Positions 1 through 7,230 of a DNA stretch of 50,758 nucleotides are shown here, piece after piece. The DNA lies in assembly GCA_964468125.1 (NCBI GenBank), contig CAYXVF010000039.1, positions 1 through 50,758 of the forward strand, written 5' to 3'. Every line of letters starts with the position of its first letter. The stretch's first letter is position 1. The translations under genes were made by a program, and so were the position numbers. The notes under the pieces were generated by a model that saw only the letters and a program-made list of their open reading frames with translations, made no database searches and was not told the origin of the DNA. The DNA comes from CAYXVF01 sp964468125 (lineage in GTDB: Bacteria > Myxococcota > XYA12-FULL-58-9 > CAYXVF01).

Positions 1-27
1 GCTGCTGCAGATCGCTGCAGATCGAGC

Positions 28-64
28 ATGCGCTTCGGCTGCATCTTCTTTCCGCTTTTTTTTT
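28..64 (+). terminator. candidate intrinsic terminator with UUCG tetraloop
   Basis: Bases 28-33 (ATGCGC) can pair with 38-39 (GC) and 41-44 (GCAT) around a TTCG loop at 34-37, leaving one bulged T at 40. A pyrimidine-rich stretch follows and ends in nine T (56-64). The C(UUCG)G loop is typical of bacterial terminators. The T run begins about 11 nt after the stem rather than directly, so termination is only probable. It would end a plus-strand gene lying left of the window. Two direct copies of GCTGCAGATC (4-13, 14-23) precede it. Confidence 0.3.
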
Positions 65-158
65 GGCCAGCGATCCCGTTTCAAAAGAACCAGGCAGAGC
101 CAGAACAGCTTTGAGCGGGGTTCGGTCGTTGGCCCGCTTCCTGCTGTCGTGTTTGGGC

Positions 159-1199
159 ATGAATGCGAATCTCAATCCCAAGCGTATGCTCGAGTCGATC
201 CACGGCAAGGGCGCTAAAGTCTTCACGAGCCGCCACCACGCCCGCTACTTCGAGGACGACAAGATCTATCACGTGCTCTCCCGGGTCGTCCTCGGCATGG
301 CCCTTCTCGTCCCGAGCGATGAGATCAACGCGATGGTCGCCGGTGTCTTGGGGCACGTGCAGAAGCGCTTCCCCGAGCTCAAGCTCTTCGCGCACGCGTT
401 TCTTTCTAATCACTTCCACCTAGCACTGCGCGGCCCGGGTATTCCGGAGTTCATGGGGCAGCTCAAACAGCAGATTTCCTATCGCCTCAAGCCACTGATC
501 GGCGACGCTTGCTTTGGACGACTATGGGAAGAACGCTATGCGGCGACGGCCCTCATCACGGACGAGGACCAGCTACGCTGCCTCGAATACATCCTGAGCC
601 AAGGAGTGAAGGAAGGGCTCGTCGAGAGGCCGGAGCAGTGGCCGGGCGTGCACTGCGCACGGGAAGTGTTCTTTGGAGAGGTCTGCCGGGGCGGTTGGCT
701 GAACGCAACTAGCTACGGCGAGGCGAAGCGAGCTGAGGCGAGAAAAGCACCCGTGAAGCGAAGACCGGTGTCGAAGGCCGAACACACCGAGGAGGTCGTC
801 ATCACGCTCACACGCCTTCCCGTGTTCGAGGATCTAGGAGAGGAGGAGTATCGCCGACGTGTCAGCAAAATCCGCGAGCGCATCATCAAGAAGGGCAAAG
901 AAGCACGAAATGGGAAGCCTGCGCTCGGCGTCGATGCGGTCTTGAAGCTTCCGCGCAAGGCCCAGTTCGAGGCGCCGCGACCACCGTGGTTTGAGGACCG
1001 AAAGCCGATGATCGCATGGTCGAATCCGGAGCATCCTGAGACCAAAGCGTATCTCGAGCGATACCACCGCGCCCAAGCGGAGTACGACGCCGCCTCACTA
1101 GCCTACCGCGCCGGCAACCGAGAGGCCATGTTCCCGACGGGTATGTATCTTCCTCCGGTCTCCCCACGGCATGGTCGACGGCTACTTCAGGCGGCATAA
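159..1199 (+). CDS. Y1/HUH transposase, REP-associated (RAYT-like)
   Basis: This is a single-strand DNA nuclease of the IS200/REP-associated tyrosine transposase group (346 aa). The HUH motif is His-Phe-His at residues 85-87 in the context NHFHLAL. The probable nucleophile is Tyr144 in CLEYILSQGVKEGLV, at the place of the family's conserved Y-I-x-x-N-P-V segment, although the N-P is replaced by Q-G here. Residues 30-165 cover the Y1 domain. The roughly 180 C-terminal residues are charged (KRAEARKAPVKRR region, then a Trp/Pro/Tyr-rich end) and exceed the usual RAYT length. I chose the ATG at 159; a TTG at 63 would add 32 residues that do not look like the family. No strong ribosome site is visible. 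No flanking terminal repeats or target duplication define a mobile unit, so it may be a domesticated single-copy gene. Identification is firm at superfamily level and weaker for the RAYT subgroup. Confidence 0.75.
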   Translation: MNANLNPKRMLESIHGKGAKVFTSRHHARYFEDDKIYHVLSRVVLGMALLVPSDEINAMVAGVLGHVQKRFPELKLFAHAFLSNHFHLALRGPGIPEFMGQLKQQISYRLKPLIGDACFGRLWEERYAATALITDEDQLRCLEYILSQGVKEGLVERPEQWPGVHCAREVFFGEVCRGGWLNATSYGEAKRAEARKAPVKRRPVSKAEHTEEVVITLTRLPVFEDLGEEEYRRRVSKIRERIIKKGKEARNGKPALGVDAVLKLPRKAQFEAPRPPWFEDRKPMIAWSNPEHPETKAYLERYHRAQAEYDAASLAYRAGNREAMFPTGMYLPPVSPRHGRRLLQAA

Positions 1200-1402
1200 G
1201 CGTAGAGAGCAAGTCGGGTTTGGAGACCGTGGTTGAGCGCTCTACCCTTGCATCCTGGCGCTCGCGCTTCACACGCCACATTCGAGAAAAACGTCGCTCG
1301 GCTCGAGCTCACGGCAGTCACTCCTATTGCGTGGGCTCCTAGCATATCCTCGTCGCCCCGCCGCAATTGCCGACATTCTTGGCGAGCGTAACCATTCTCA
1401 GG
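1200..1402. other. non-coding stretch with overlapping inverted repeats
   Basis: There is no convincing gene here. Just after the transposase stop, GTAGAG (1202-1207) can pair with CTCTAC (1239-1244), and GAGCGC (1235-1240) can pair with GCGCTC (1258-1263), so two alternative hairpins share the middle segment. Read on the minus strand the first part contains GGTAGAGC followed by GGTCTCCAAA, a weak echo of a tRNA-Trp D-stem and anticodon arm but with a longer spacing than in a real tRNA. Bases 1264-1402 show nothing I can name. Confidence 0.4.
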
Positions 1403-1719
1403 CTTCAAGCCATTCAGCTCAACAAGGCGGATGCTCGATTTGCCTTCGATTTGCCTCTCCTTTANNNNNNNNNNNNNNNNNNNNNNNNNNNNNNNNNNNN
1501 NNNNNNNNNNNNNNNNNNNNNNNNNNNNNNNNNNNNNNNNNNNNNNNNNNNNNNNNNNNNNNNNCTTTAAGCCACTCAGTTTTCCGATGTGGATGCTCGA
1601 TTTGCCCTCGATTTGCCCTCGATTTGCCCTCTTTAAGCCACTCAGTTTTCCGATGTGGATGCTCGATTTGCCCTCGATTTGCCCTTGCTGTGCCTGCTGT
1701 GCCTGCTGTGCCTGCTGCC
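1403..1719. repeat. nested tandem repeat array, interrupted by assembly gap
   Basis: Three copies of a 55-66 bp unit are visible: a diverged one at 1403-1464 that runs into the gap, one at 1565-1630, and one at 1631-1685. Each begins CTTTAAGCCACTCAG (CTTCAAGCCATTCAG in the first copy) and ends in 11-bp sub-repeats CTCGATTTGCC: three in the middle copy, two in the last. The array then passes into three copies of the 9-bp TGCTGTGCC (1686-1694, 1695-1703, 1704-1712) and a partial fourth. The 1565 and 1631 units are identical apart from the number of sub-repeats, which points to recent slippage or unequal exchange. It ends 13 bp before the egtB stop codon. Confidence 0.85.
1465..1564. other. assembly gap, 100 N
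   Basis: Exactly 100 unknown bases, the usual placeholder for a scaffold gap of unknown length. It sits inside the tandem repeat, so the true array is probably longer or shorter than shown. Any reading frame drawn across it is meaningless. Confidence 0.98.
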
Positions 1720-1732
1720 AGCGGCAGCGGCA

Positions 1733-2986
1733 CTAGCGTGCCAGACGCACGCCGGTGAAAGGCCAGCGCTGGTGGGGGTAGTAGAAGTTGCGATAGCTGT
1801 GGCGGTAGTGCGATCGTGGGGTCGCGCAGCAGCCGCCGCGGAGCACGCGCTGGTTCACCATGAACTTTCCATTGTACTCGCCTAGTGCTGATTGAGGTTG
1901 CTCATATCCTGGGTAGGGCGCGTAATCGCTTGCGGTCCACTCCCAGACGTTTCCAGCCAGACCGCGCAGCCCGGTTCCTGGGGTCGGCACCGGGTCGTAG
2001 ACGCCGTCATCCATGAAGGCACCTTCAGTCCCGTCCTTCGCTTGCGACGCGGCGACCTCCCACTCTTGCTCCGTCGGGAGCCGGGCACCCCGGAACCGCG
2101 CGTAAGCCTCAGCTTCGTAGAAGCTCACGTGGCAGACGGGTTGGGACATGTCCACCTGAGCTAAGCCACTAAGCGTAAATCGTCCCCATCCATGTCCGGT
2201 CTGGTGCCAATAGGCAGGCGCCCTCCATCGGTTCCGGGACGCAACGGCCCAGCCATCCGAGAGCCAAAACGACGGCTCGTCGTAGCCCCCGGCCTCGATG
2301 AACTCGAGCCAATCTCCATTGTTGACCGCTCGATCTGCAAGCTCGAAGGCGGGCACGAAAGCACGATGACGGGGGAACTCATTGTCCCAGCCAAATCCCT
2401 GTCCGTCGTGGCCGATCTCGACCATTCCTTCGTGAAAGGCGGTCCACGTTAGCGGTTCCGGTGTACCCGGCTCGAGCGCCCGATCGTGATAGCGCGGAAA
2501 GAACGGCGGCTGGAGCAAATGCGACTTGATGTCCATCAGCAGCAGCTCTTGGTGTTGCTGCTCGTGCTGCAGGCCCACTTCGAGCACACGAGCTTGGTCC
2601 GCGTCGAGAGCGCCATCGAGCCAAGTCTCCATCGCCCGATCGACGTGGCTCCGATAAGCCATCACCTCAGCTACCGTGGGGCGCGAGAAGGTGCCGCGGG
2701 TGGCCTGCGGGACGAGGTCGCTGACACTCACGTAGTAGGAGTTGAAGAACGACTCGTAGCGCGGATCCATTGGCTCGTAGCCTGCGCACCAGCGGCGCAA
2801 AAGGAAGGTCTCGAAAAACCAGGTCGTGTGGGCAAGGTGCCACTTGGGCGGGCTCGCTTCCGGGATACTCTGAACGACGTAGTCTTCGGGGGCGAGCGGC
2901 TCGCAGAGGGCGACGGTCATGGCGCGAACATCGCGAAAACGTTCGGTCACATGCTCACCGGCAGTCGTCTTTGCCTCGCTCACCAT
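1733..2986 (-). CDS. egtB: ergothioneine biosynthesis sulfoxide synthase EgtB
   Basis: EgtB is a non-haem iron enzyme that joins a thiol donor (gamma-glutamylcysteine or cysteine) to trimethylhistidine (hercynine) in ergothioneine synthesis. The protein has 417 residues. An N-terminal DinB-like domain (about 15-165) carries the iron-site histidines in HLAHTTW (His50/His53) and HEQQHQE (His141, His145). A C-terminal formylglycine-generating-enzyme-type domain follows, with RLPTEQEWEVAA, GNVWEWT and the closing PFTGVRLAR. I chose the start at 2986 because GAGGAG lies 6 nt upstream; a further upstream start would add 26 poorly supported residues. It is divergent from dapD with about 110 bp between. 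The partner methyltransferase EgtD is not in the window, so it acts with a gene elsewhere. The sulfur donor cannot be read from sequence. Confidence 0.92.
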   Translation of the reverse strand: MVSEAKTTAGEHVTERFRDVRAMTVALCEPLAPEDYVVQSIPEASPPKWHLAHTTWFFETFLLRRWCAGYEPMDPRYESFFNSYYVSVSDLVPQATRGTFSRPTVAEVMAYRSHVDRAMETWLDGALDADQARVLEVGLQHEQQHQELLLMDIKSHLLQPPFFPRYHDRALEPGTPEPLTWTAFHEGMVEIGHDGQGFGWDNEFPRHRAFVPAFELADRAVNNGDWLEFIEAGGYDEPSFWLSDGWAVASRNRWRAPAYWHQTGHGWGRFTLSGLAQVDMSQPVCHVSFYEAEAYARFRGARLPTEQEWEVAASQAKDGTEGAFMDDGVYDPVPTPGTGLRGLAGNVWEWTASDYAPYPGYEQPQSALGEYNGKFMVNQRVLRGGCCATPRSHYRHSYRNFYYPHQRWPFTGVRLAR

Positions 2987-3096
2987 GCGCTGCTCCTCGG
3001 CCCAGAGCTTGCCAGGGCGAAAGCGAAGAACACAAGGTGCGCAAACACCCTGTGGACCGTTCACCGGAGGGAATTCATCTGCTAGAGGAGGTCGCC

Positions 3097-3909
3097 ATGG
3101 AGAGAGAACGCGCGATGATCGAGGCGGCCTACGCGGACCGCAGCAAACTAGACGACGAAACGAAAGTGGCGGTCCGCAGCGTGGTCGATGCCCTGGACCG
3201 GGGCGAGCTTCGTGTCGCGTCGCCGAAGGGCGAGGGCTGGGAGACCCACGCCTGGATCAAACAAGCGGTCCTCCTCTACTTCGCGGTCGCAGAGATGGAG
3301 ACGATCGAGGTCGGCCCCTTCGAGTATCACGACAAAATCCCGCTGAAGAAGAACCTCCGTGAGCAAGGCGTGCGAGTCGTGCCCCCTGGCACGATCCGAT
3401 ACGGCGCCTACTGCGAACGTGGCGTGGTCGTCATGCCTGGCTACGTCAACATCGGCGCCTACGTTGGGGCAGGCACGATGGTCGACACCTGGGCGACCGT
3501 GGGCTCCTGCGCACAGATCGGTAAGAACGTTCACCTCTCCGGGGGCGTGGGAATCGGCGGAGTCCTCGAGCCGCCCCAGGCCGCGCCGGTGATCATCGAG
3601 GATGATGCCTTCATTGGCTCTCGATGCATCGTCGTCGAGGGCGTTCGCATCGGACGCGAAGCGGTCTTGGGTGCCGGAGTCACCTTGACCGCGAGCACCC
3701 CGATCATCGACGTCACCGGTGACCGAGAGGTGATCGTCAAAGGCGCCGTCCCGCCACGAAAGGTGGTCGTCCCAGGCACGCGCCCCAAAGAGTTCGCCGC
3801 GGGCACCTACAACCTGCCCTGCGCACTCATCATCGGGGAGCGCCGACCCTCCACAGACCTCAAGACCTCCCTCAATGACACCCTGCGCGAATTCGCCCTG
3901 CAGATCTGA
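3097..3909 (+). CDS. dapD: tetrahydrodipicolinate N-succinyltransferase DapD
   Basis: DapD transfers succinyl from succinyl-CoA to tetrahydrodipicolinate in the succinylase branch of diaminopimelate/lysine synthesis, in the cytoplasm. The 270 residues match the usual length of about 274. An alpha-helical N-terminal domain (1-95) is followed by a left-handed beta-helix of hexapeptide repeats (about 100-215), including YVNIGAYVGAGTMVDTWATV and GVGIGGVLEP, then a short C-terminal domain. AGAGGAG six nt before the ATG at 3097 fixes the start. It is divergent from egtB and 46 bp upstream of a chemoreceptor gene. No other dap gene is nearby. Confidence 0.95.
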   Translation: MERERAMIEAAYADRSKLDDETKVAVRSVVDALDRGELRVASPKGEGWETHAWIKQAVLLYFAVAEMETIEVGPFEYHDKIPLKKNLREQGVRVVPPGTIRYGAYCERGVVVMPGYVNIGAYVGAGTMVDTWATVGSCAQIGKNVHLSGGVGIGGVLEPPQAAPVIIEDDAFIGSRCIVVEGVRIGREAVLGAGVTLTASTPIIDVTGDREVIVKGAVPPRKVVVPGTRPKEFAAGTYNLPCALIIGERRPSTDLKTSLNDTLREFALQI

Positions 3910-3955
3910 ACACACATCCGTTCTCCGTGGCTGGGACCTCTGCTAGCTTGACCGC

Positions 3956-6364
3956 GTGAGACTCAGCCTGCGAGCCCAGATCTTTTTGTCGGTGCTGCTT
4001 GCGGGCGTAGTCCCCGCTTTTGTCCTCGGCCTGAACGACCAATCGGTCATCCGCACTGCCCTCGACGAGCAGGTGGAACGAGAAACCCGCGTGGCGGCGC
4101 GCTCGGCCGCCGCCCAGATCCGCCTGCTCGTGGAAGAGAAGCTGCGGCTGATGGAGCTTCTCGTCGCTCAAACCGAGCGCGCCGACAGCGGCACAGAAGT
4201 CGAACGGCTCCTGCTCGAAGCGAACGAGACGGTTCCTGGCATGACGGCGATCGTCGCGATGGACAGCAGGGGCGACGTCATCGCGACCACCTCCCGCTCC
4301 AACCAGGATGGCAGCCCGGCGACAGCCAACAACTACGCCGACCGGGCGTATTTCCGCGACCTCGCGGCGGGCGCGGACCGCGCGGTCACGGGCTACCTCG
4401 AGTCCCGAACCACCGGAGTGCCGGGGATCGGGGTGGCCGTCGCAAGGCGTAGTCCCACGGGCGAGTTCCAGGGAGCCATCGCGGGCGCTGTGCGCCTCGA
4501 TCAAATCGTCGCCGAGCTCAGCAAAATCTCGGGCTCGGTCGAAGCTCTGTCGCTCGACGTGATCGACGAGGGAGGCAGATGGATCGCGAGCACACGCACA
4601 CAGGCTAGCGGTGAGCCGATCGACCTCGAGATCTTCCAGGCCTCGGACGCCGAGATCGCCACCCGAGCGGGAATGGGACCGGACGAGGAGCCCGTTGACG
4701 CCGCCGTCGTGCAGCTCGACTCGCTGATCGAATGGCACGTCGTGGCCCATCGCCCGGAGCGCTACGCGGCCAACAAGCTCTGGGCGACCTTCAACGTTCT
4801 CGTTCTCGTCGTGGCCGTGGTGATCGCCTTGGCGATCCTGCTCTCCGTCTTCATCACGAGCACGGTGGTAGCCCCGATCCGCCAGGCGGTCGATACCATC
4901 GACGCGCTAGAGCGTGGCGACTTGACCCGCTCCGCCTCCGCCACGAGCCCCTGGTATCCCACTGAGATCGCGACGCTCCTCGAAACCTCCGCGCGCGCTA
5001 CGAACCGCCTCCGGGGCCTCGTGGAAGATGTCCGCTCCACGTCGGAGATTGTTTCTCACGTTTCAAACCGGCTCGACACGACGAGCAGCCGTTTGCGCGC
5101 CACGAGCGAAGAGACCGCGGGCAACGTCGAATCGGGACTCACGCTCCTCGAAACCCTCGCGACCGCCTCCGAACGCATTCGCGAAGCCGTGAAGACACTC
5201 ACCGAGAACACCACGGGCACCGCGGAGTCGGCGACGATGCTCGAGGGTGCGGCAAAGTCGATCGTCGACAACATGGACACCTTGAGCAACGCGATCGAAA
5301 CAGTGGTGGGAGCCGTGCGGCAGATGGAAGGAGAGGTCGCCGGGTTATCGAACAGCATCGTCACCACGAACAAGAGCGTCGATCGGGTCAATTTCTCGCT
5401 CGCAGCCTTGAGCCACGGAGTGACCGCGGTCCAATCGGCGACGCACGAGAGTGCGGAGCTCACGAAGAAGACGACCCGCGACGCGGAGAACGGGCGCGAC
5501 GCATCGGAAGAGACCATTCGGGCGATGAACGCGATCACTGCGAGCTTCGGGCGCCTGAGCGATTCGATCAGCTCGCTCGCGAATCGTTCGGAGGCGATCG
5601 ACCGCGTGGTGGAGGTCATCGACGATGTGACTCGCGCAACGAACCTGCTCGCCTTCAATGCCTCGATCATCGCGGCGCAGGCTGGAGAGCATGGCGCGGG
5701 CTTCGCCGTCGTGGCCGAGCGCGTGAAGTCGTTAGCCGACAGCACGCGGCAATCGACCCGGGAGATCGGCGACTTGATCGTCGACGTCCGAGAGGAGATT
5801 GCGCGCGCCGCCGGAGAGTTGAGCGACAGCGCACGTTTGATTCACGACGGCGAGACTCTGAGCCTCAAAGCCGCTGAATCGCTCGGGGTGATCATCGACA
5901 GCTCAGAAGATGCGGACGCGATGGTCAGCCGTATCACCGATGCGACGGAGCAACAGGGCCGACGTCTGAAGGACCTACAACAAAGCGTCGAAGAGCTGCG
6001 TGCGGTGAATGAACGGCTCGAGCAGAGCGCCGGAGAGCAGCGCCGTGCCCTCAAGTTCATTTCGAGTTCCGTATTGAACGCTCGCGACATCAACGAGCGG
6101 GTGAGCGCGACGGCCCGGGCCCAAGCAGCCGAGACGATGAGCATCGCAAGCTCAACTCAGGTGGTCGACAGCCGCAGCCGCAGCATTCGCCAGGATGTGG
6201 ACGCCCAGGGTGAAGCCACCCAGAGTCTGCAGGCGGCGATGGCAGCTTTTGCGCAATCCGCCGAGCAGGGCGCCGAACGAAGTATTGGTCTCGACCGCGC
6301 GGTCCGCGAGCTCGGCGAGCACCTAAAAGCCCTCGAGCGATCCCTCGACTACTTCAGGAGCTGA
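3956..6364 (+). CDS. methyl-accepting chemotaxis receptor with periplasmic Cache domain
   Basis: This is a transmembrane chemoreceptor that senses a ligand in the periplasm and signals through CheA/CheW (802 aa). TM1 is about residues 8-26. A double-Cache-type sensor spans 27-272, with the typical R-A-Y-F-R-D segment at 130-135. TM2 is 278-300 and HAMP 301-355. A long antiparallel coiled coil follows, whose conserved tip runs from about 562 to 597 (AFNASIIAAQAGEHGAGFAV, a variant of the usual LLALNAAIEAARAGE tip). No C-terminal pentapeptide for CheR binding is seen. The start is a GTG at 3956 giving a proper N-terminal TM; no Shine-Dalgarno sequence is evident. It stands alone with no che genes nearby. 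Its stop codon abuts the lolA stop of the opposite strand with no spacer. The ligand is unknown. Confidence 0.93.
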   Translation: MRLSLRAQIFLSVLLAGVVPAFVLGLNDQSVIRTALDEQVERETRVAARSAAAQIRLLVEEKLRLMELLVAQTERADSGTEVERLLLEANETVPGMTAIVAMDSRGDVIATTSRSNQDGSPATANNYADRAYFRDLAAGADRAVTGYLESRTTGVPGIGVAVARRSPTGEFQGAIAGAVRLDQIVAELSKISGSVEALSLDVIDEGGRWIASTRTQASGEPIDLEIFQASDAEIATRAGMGPDEEPVDAAVVQLDSLIEWHVVAHRPERYAANKLWATFNVLVLVVAVVIALAILLSVFITSTVVAPIRQAVDTIDALERGDLTRSASATSPWYPTEIATLLETSARATNRLRGLVEDVRSTSEIVSHVSNRLDTTSSRLRATSEETAGNVESGLTLLETLATASERIREAVKTLTENTTGTAESATMLEGAAKSIVDNMDTLSNAIETVVGAVRQMEGEVAGLSNSIVTTNKSVDRVNFSLAALSHGVTAVQSATHESAELTKKTTRDAENGRDASEETIRAMNAITASFGRLSDSISSLANRSEAIDRVVEVIDDVTRATNLLAFNASIIAAQAGEHGAGFAVVAERVKSLADSTRQSTREIGDLIVDVREEIARAAGELSDSARLIHDGETLSLKAAESLGVIIDSSEDADAMVSRITDATEQQGRRLKDLQQSVEELRAVNERLEQSAGEQRRALKFISSSVLNARDINERVSATARAQAAETMSIASSTQVVDSRSRSIRQDVDAQGEATQSLQAAMAAFAQSAEQGAERSIGLDRAVRELGEHLKALERSLDYFRS

Positions 6365-7117
6365 TCATTTCTCCGGACTCAAACCTTCAGCGGTAGCGCG
6401 AATCAGGTTGACGCCCGGAGGGACGCGGAAGTTGAACTTCTTTGCCGGAACATTCGCGCCAAACTCGATCTTGCTGAACTCATACTCCGTGCGGTTCCCC
6501 AACGGGTCGAAGACGACCGAGCGGACCACCCTGAAGCTCGTCTCGTCGACACTCAGCTGAATGACATCGACGGATGGGATCGGATCTTTCGGACTCAACA
6601 GGACCGACGTCGTCCCGGCGGGGCCGTCACGGCATTGGTCGTTGCAACGCTTCACCTCGAAGGTATCGAGAATGGTTCCTTGGCCCCAAAGGAACCGGAT
6701 CGCGTTGGCGAGCGGGCTGTCCTCGAACTGTTCGAACACGGTGACTTGCGCGTTCGCTGGCTCGTAAAAGTACGCTTGGTTACCCGTGTAAACGAAGTCC
6801 TTGCGCACTGGCTCCCGGTAGGACCAGCGCACGCGACCGTCTGTCTTAGCCCAGAGCAGGCCGGTCTCGGTGGGCCGCTTGCCGCGCAGCTTGTCGTAGA
6901 AGGTCTGCGCGAACGTCGCGCTCACGTCCCCCGCGCCCTTGTAGGTCAGCTGGACGCGCTCAATCAGGGTCACTTCTTTCGAGGCAGCGGCCACGCGCGT
7001 GGGCTCGACTTTGACCTTCGGGAGCGCCGGTTCGGGACGCACGCTAGGGCTAGAGCGCGCGTCGAGGACGTTCGGGCCGAGCCAGCTATAGGCGAAGAGA
7101 AGGGCGAGCATCTTCAT
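6365..7117 (-). CDS. lolA: outer-membrane lipoprotein carrier LolA
   Basis: LolA is the periplasmic chaperone that receives lipoproteins from the LolCDE transporter and carries them to the outer membrane. It has 250 residues with an N-terminal signal peptide (about 1-20). The mature part carries LolA-fold features: a Q-T-F-Y-D-K strand, the aromatic W-S-Y-R-E-P segment, the F-V-Y-T-G-N-Q-A-Y-F-Y-E-P strand pair and the closing F-N-F-R-V-P-P-G-V strand. GGGAG lies 8 nt before the ATG. It is 113 bp downstream of ftsK on the same strand, the same ftsK-lolA pairing seen in Escherichia coli. Between signal peptide and domain there is a proline/valine-rich segment (about 22-45), a little longer than usual. 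Confidence 0.92.
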   Translation of the reverse strand: MKMLALLFAYSWLGPNVLDARSSPSVRPEPALPKVKVEPTRVAAASKEVTLIERVQLTYKGAGDVSATFAQTFYDKLRGKRPTETGLLWAKTDGRVRWSYREPVRKDFVYTGNQAYFYEPANAQVTVFEQFEDSPLANAIRFLWGQGTILDTFEVKRCNDQCRDGPAGTTSVLLSPKDPIPSVDVIQLSVDETSFRVVRSVVFDPLGNRTEYEFSKIEFGANVPAKKFNFRVPPGVNLIRATAEGLSPEK

Positions 7118-7230
7118 GGTTTTGACTCCCGGTTCTTGCGGGGCATCACTACGACGGAAAACTGTCGATGTCGATTCAACCTTCCGGGAGCCCGAAAAAA
7201 CGCTGGCATTCCTGGAGTCGGTGGACGCTC

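Noticed and set aside
1403..1719. Possible CRISPR array
   Set aside because: Units are adjacent or differ by sub-repeats; there are no unique spacers of constant length, and no cas gene is near.
1327..1758. Open frames running through the repeat array and the N gap on both strands
   Set aside because: They consist of repeat translation and unknown bases, with no ribosome site and no protein-like composition.
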